From contig JAUVPT010000002.1 of assembly GCA_030598525.1 (NCBI GenBank), forward strand, positions 1 to 24,593: a stretch of 24,593 nucleotides of DNA, read 5' to 3'. Source of the DNA: Gemmatimonadota bacterium. Lineage in GTDB: Bacteria > Gemmatimonadota > Gemmatimonadetes > Palauibacterales > Palauibacteraceae. Below the pieces are notes generated by a model that saw only the letters and a program-made list of their open reading frames with translations, ran no database searches and was not told where the DNA came from. Below, in pieces: positions 23,427 through 24,593 of the stretch; position 1 is the stretch's first letter, and each line of letters begins with the position of its first letter. The position numbers and the translations under genes are program-made.

Positions 23427-23478
23427 GCCCCAACCTGATTCAGAAGACGCGTTCCCAACGATCGTGGAGGTGATTTCG

Positions 23479-24593
23479 ATGCAGAGGACTGAGACCTATG
23501 TCCGCGAAGCGGAGCGCTGGAGCGCTCACAATTACGCCCCGCTTCCGGTCGTCATAGAGCGAGGCGAGGGCTGCTGGGTGTGGGACGTGGACGGCCAACG
23601 TTTCCTCGACATGCTGAGTGCCTATTCTGCCCTGAACCAGGGCCACAGGCACCCGGCGATCGTCGGCGCTCTCAAGGACCAGGCGGACCGCCTCACCTTG
23701 ACGTCACGGGCGTTCCACAACGACCGGATGGGCACCTTCCTCAAGGCGCTCGCGGAGGCGGCGGGATTCACCAGGGCCCTCCCGATGAACACCGGTGCGG
23801 AAGCCGTGGAGACCGCGATCAAGGCGGCTCGCAAGTGGGGCTACAAGGTGAAGGGGGTCGCCGAGGACCGCGCCGAGATCATTGTGTGCGAGAACAACTT
23901 CCATGGCCGCACGACTACGATCGTAGGCTTCTCGTCCGATGCGCAGTACCGTGACGGATTCGGCCCGTTCGCGCCGGGGTTCAAGCTGGTCCCGCACGGT
24001 GACCTGGAAGCGCTGGAGGCCGCGATCACCGAGAATACGGTCGCCTTCCTTGTCGAGCCCATCCAGGGTGAGGGAGGGATCGTGGTGCCGCCGGACGGCT
24101 TCCTGGCCCGCGCTCACGAGATCTGCCGATCGAACCGGGTACTTCTGCTGAACGACGAAATTCAGACCGGTCTCGGTCGCACGGGCAAGCTGTTCTGCGG
24201 GGACTGGGACGGAACTCGGGGGGACATACTCATCGTGGGCAAGGCCCTCGGCGGCGGAGTCTATCCGGTGTCCGGTATCCTCGCGAACGACGAAGTGATG
24301 GACGTGTTTCACCCTGGCGACCACGGATCGACCTTCGGAGGCAATCCCCTGGGCGCGGCCGTGGGCCTGGCGTCTCTCCAGGTGATCCTGGATGAGGGGT
24401 TGGCGGACCGCTCGGAAGAGCTCGGCACATGGTTCATGGACCGCCTGCGCCAGATCGACTCACCGCACGTGAAGGAAGTTCGTGGCCGCGGATTGCTGAT
24501 CGGTGTCGAGATCCGGCCGGAGTCGGGCACGGCCAGGCCGTTCTGCGAGGCGCTGAAGGAGCGGGGCGTACTGTGCAACGACACGCACCACCA
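23479..24593 (+). CDS. rocD: Ornithine--oxo-acid aminotransferase, 5' part
   Basis: Converts ornithine and 2-oxoglutarate to glutamate semialdehyde and glutamate, linking arginine and proline metabolism. 371 codons are present and the frame runs off the window, so perhaps 30 residues are missing. Class III aminotransferase motifs are seen: NTGAEAVETAIKAARKWGY, FHGRTTTIVGFS, Asp226 in NDEIQTGLGRTG and the PLP lysine Lys255 in VGKALGGGVYPVS. The sequence is much closer to ornithine aminotransferase than to acetylornithine aminotransferase. The Shine-Dalgarno GGAGGTGAT (23466-23474) is a full-length anti-SD match 4 bases before ATG. Confidence 0.94.
   Translation, partial: MQRTETYVREAERWSAHNYAPLPVVIERGEGCWVWDVDGQRFLDMLSAYSALNQGHRHPAIVGALKDQADRLTLTSRAFHNDRMGTFLKALAEAAGFTRALPMNTGAEAVETAIKAARKWGYKVKGVAEDRAEIIVCENNFHGRTTTIVGFSSDAQYRDGFGPFAPGFKLVPHGDLEALEAAITENTVAFLVEPIQGEGGIVVPPDGFLARAHEICRSNRVLLLNDEIQTGLGRTGKLFCGDWDGTRGDILIVGKALGGGVYPVSGILANDEVMDVFHPGDHGSTFGGNPLGAAVGLASLQVILDEGLADRSEELGTWFMDRLRQIDSPHVKEVRGRGLLIGVEIRPESGTARPFCEALKERGVLCNDTHH

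Noticed and set aside
23045..23458. 137-residue minus-strand open frame overlapping the DUF1028 3' end and the mini-protein
   Set aside because: It is in a different frame from the mini-protein, has no binding site and reads as low-complexity Arg/Gly/His sequence.

Overview
The window is a GC-rich bacterial chromosomal segment made almost entirely of core housekeeping genes. A diderm cell is implied by a TonB-plug/beta-barrel outer-membrane-like protein with a signal peptide. Gene content and order (yicC-gmk-rpoZ-coaBC-udg-dnaB, a Bacteroidetes-like short omega subunit, a secreted DUF1028 protein, a small family-specific receptor-like protein) suggest a member of Gemmatimonadota or a close relative. 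That placement is inference from gene style, not a database result. No rRNA, tRNA, CRISPR array, insertion sequence or prophage was seen.

Layout. Bases 1-187 hold the 3' end of a class I/II aminotransferase on the + strand, convergent with an HU gene. Next on the minus strand are carA, sppA and hup; sppA-hup has its own good sigma-70-type promoter overlapping the carA stop. A divergent RNase HI-like gene (+) starts head to head with carA. secG (-) follows, preceded by an unusual promoter-plus-terminator arrangement. gap-pgk-tpiA (-) form a glycolytic operon. Upstream of it lies a very compact minus-strand train: yicC-gmk-rpoZ-coaBC-udg-dnaB, then radA-ispD-tsaC-LMW phosphatase-aroE-comF. Many junctions there overlap by 1-14 bases (ATGA, GTGA, TAGTG), which suggests translational coupling. 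Further upstream on the minus strand is gltA-icd-TonB-like protein, placed behind an 83-residue orphan gene with a strong promoter and an intrinsic terminator. On the + strand at the right end are a secreted DUF1028 protein with a helical repeat-like tail and the start of rocD, cut by the window end. Between these two lies a 37-residue single-pass membrane mini-protein gene on the minus strand.

How the genes fit together. Central carbon metabolism is represented by gap, pgk, tpiA, gltA and icd; replication, repair and nucleoid by dnaB, radA, udg, hup and rnhA; transcription and nucleotides by rpoZ and gmk; cofactor, isoprenoid and aromatic biosynthesis by coaBC, ispD and aroE; tRNA modification by tsaC; secretion and membrane quality control by secG and sppA; arginine and ornithine metabolism by carA and rocD.

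I found no clearly new multi-gene system. The best leads are: (i) the secG leader, where a near-consensus promoter appears to initiate right at the base of an intrinsic terminator; (ii) the 37-residue membrane protein; (iii) an RNase HI-like protein whose usual catalytic glutamate is alanine; (iv) a CoaBC whose usual CoaC cysteine position is glutamate; and (v) the conserved-looking 83-residue orphan.
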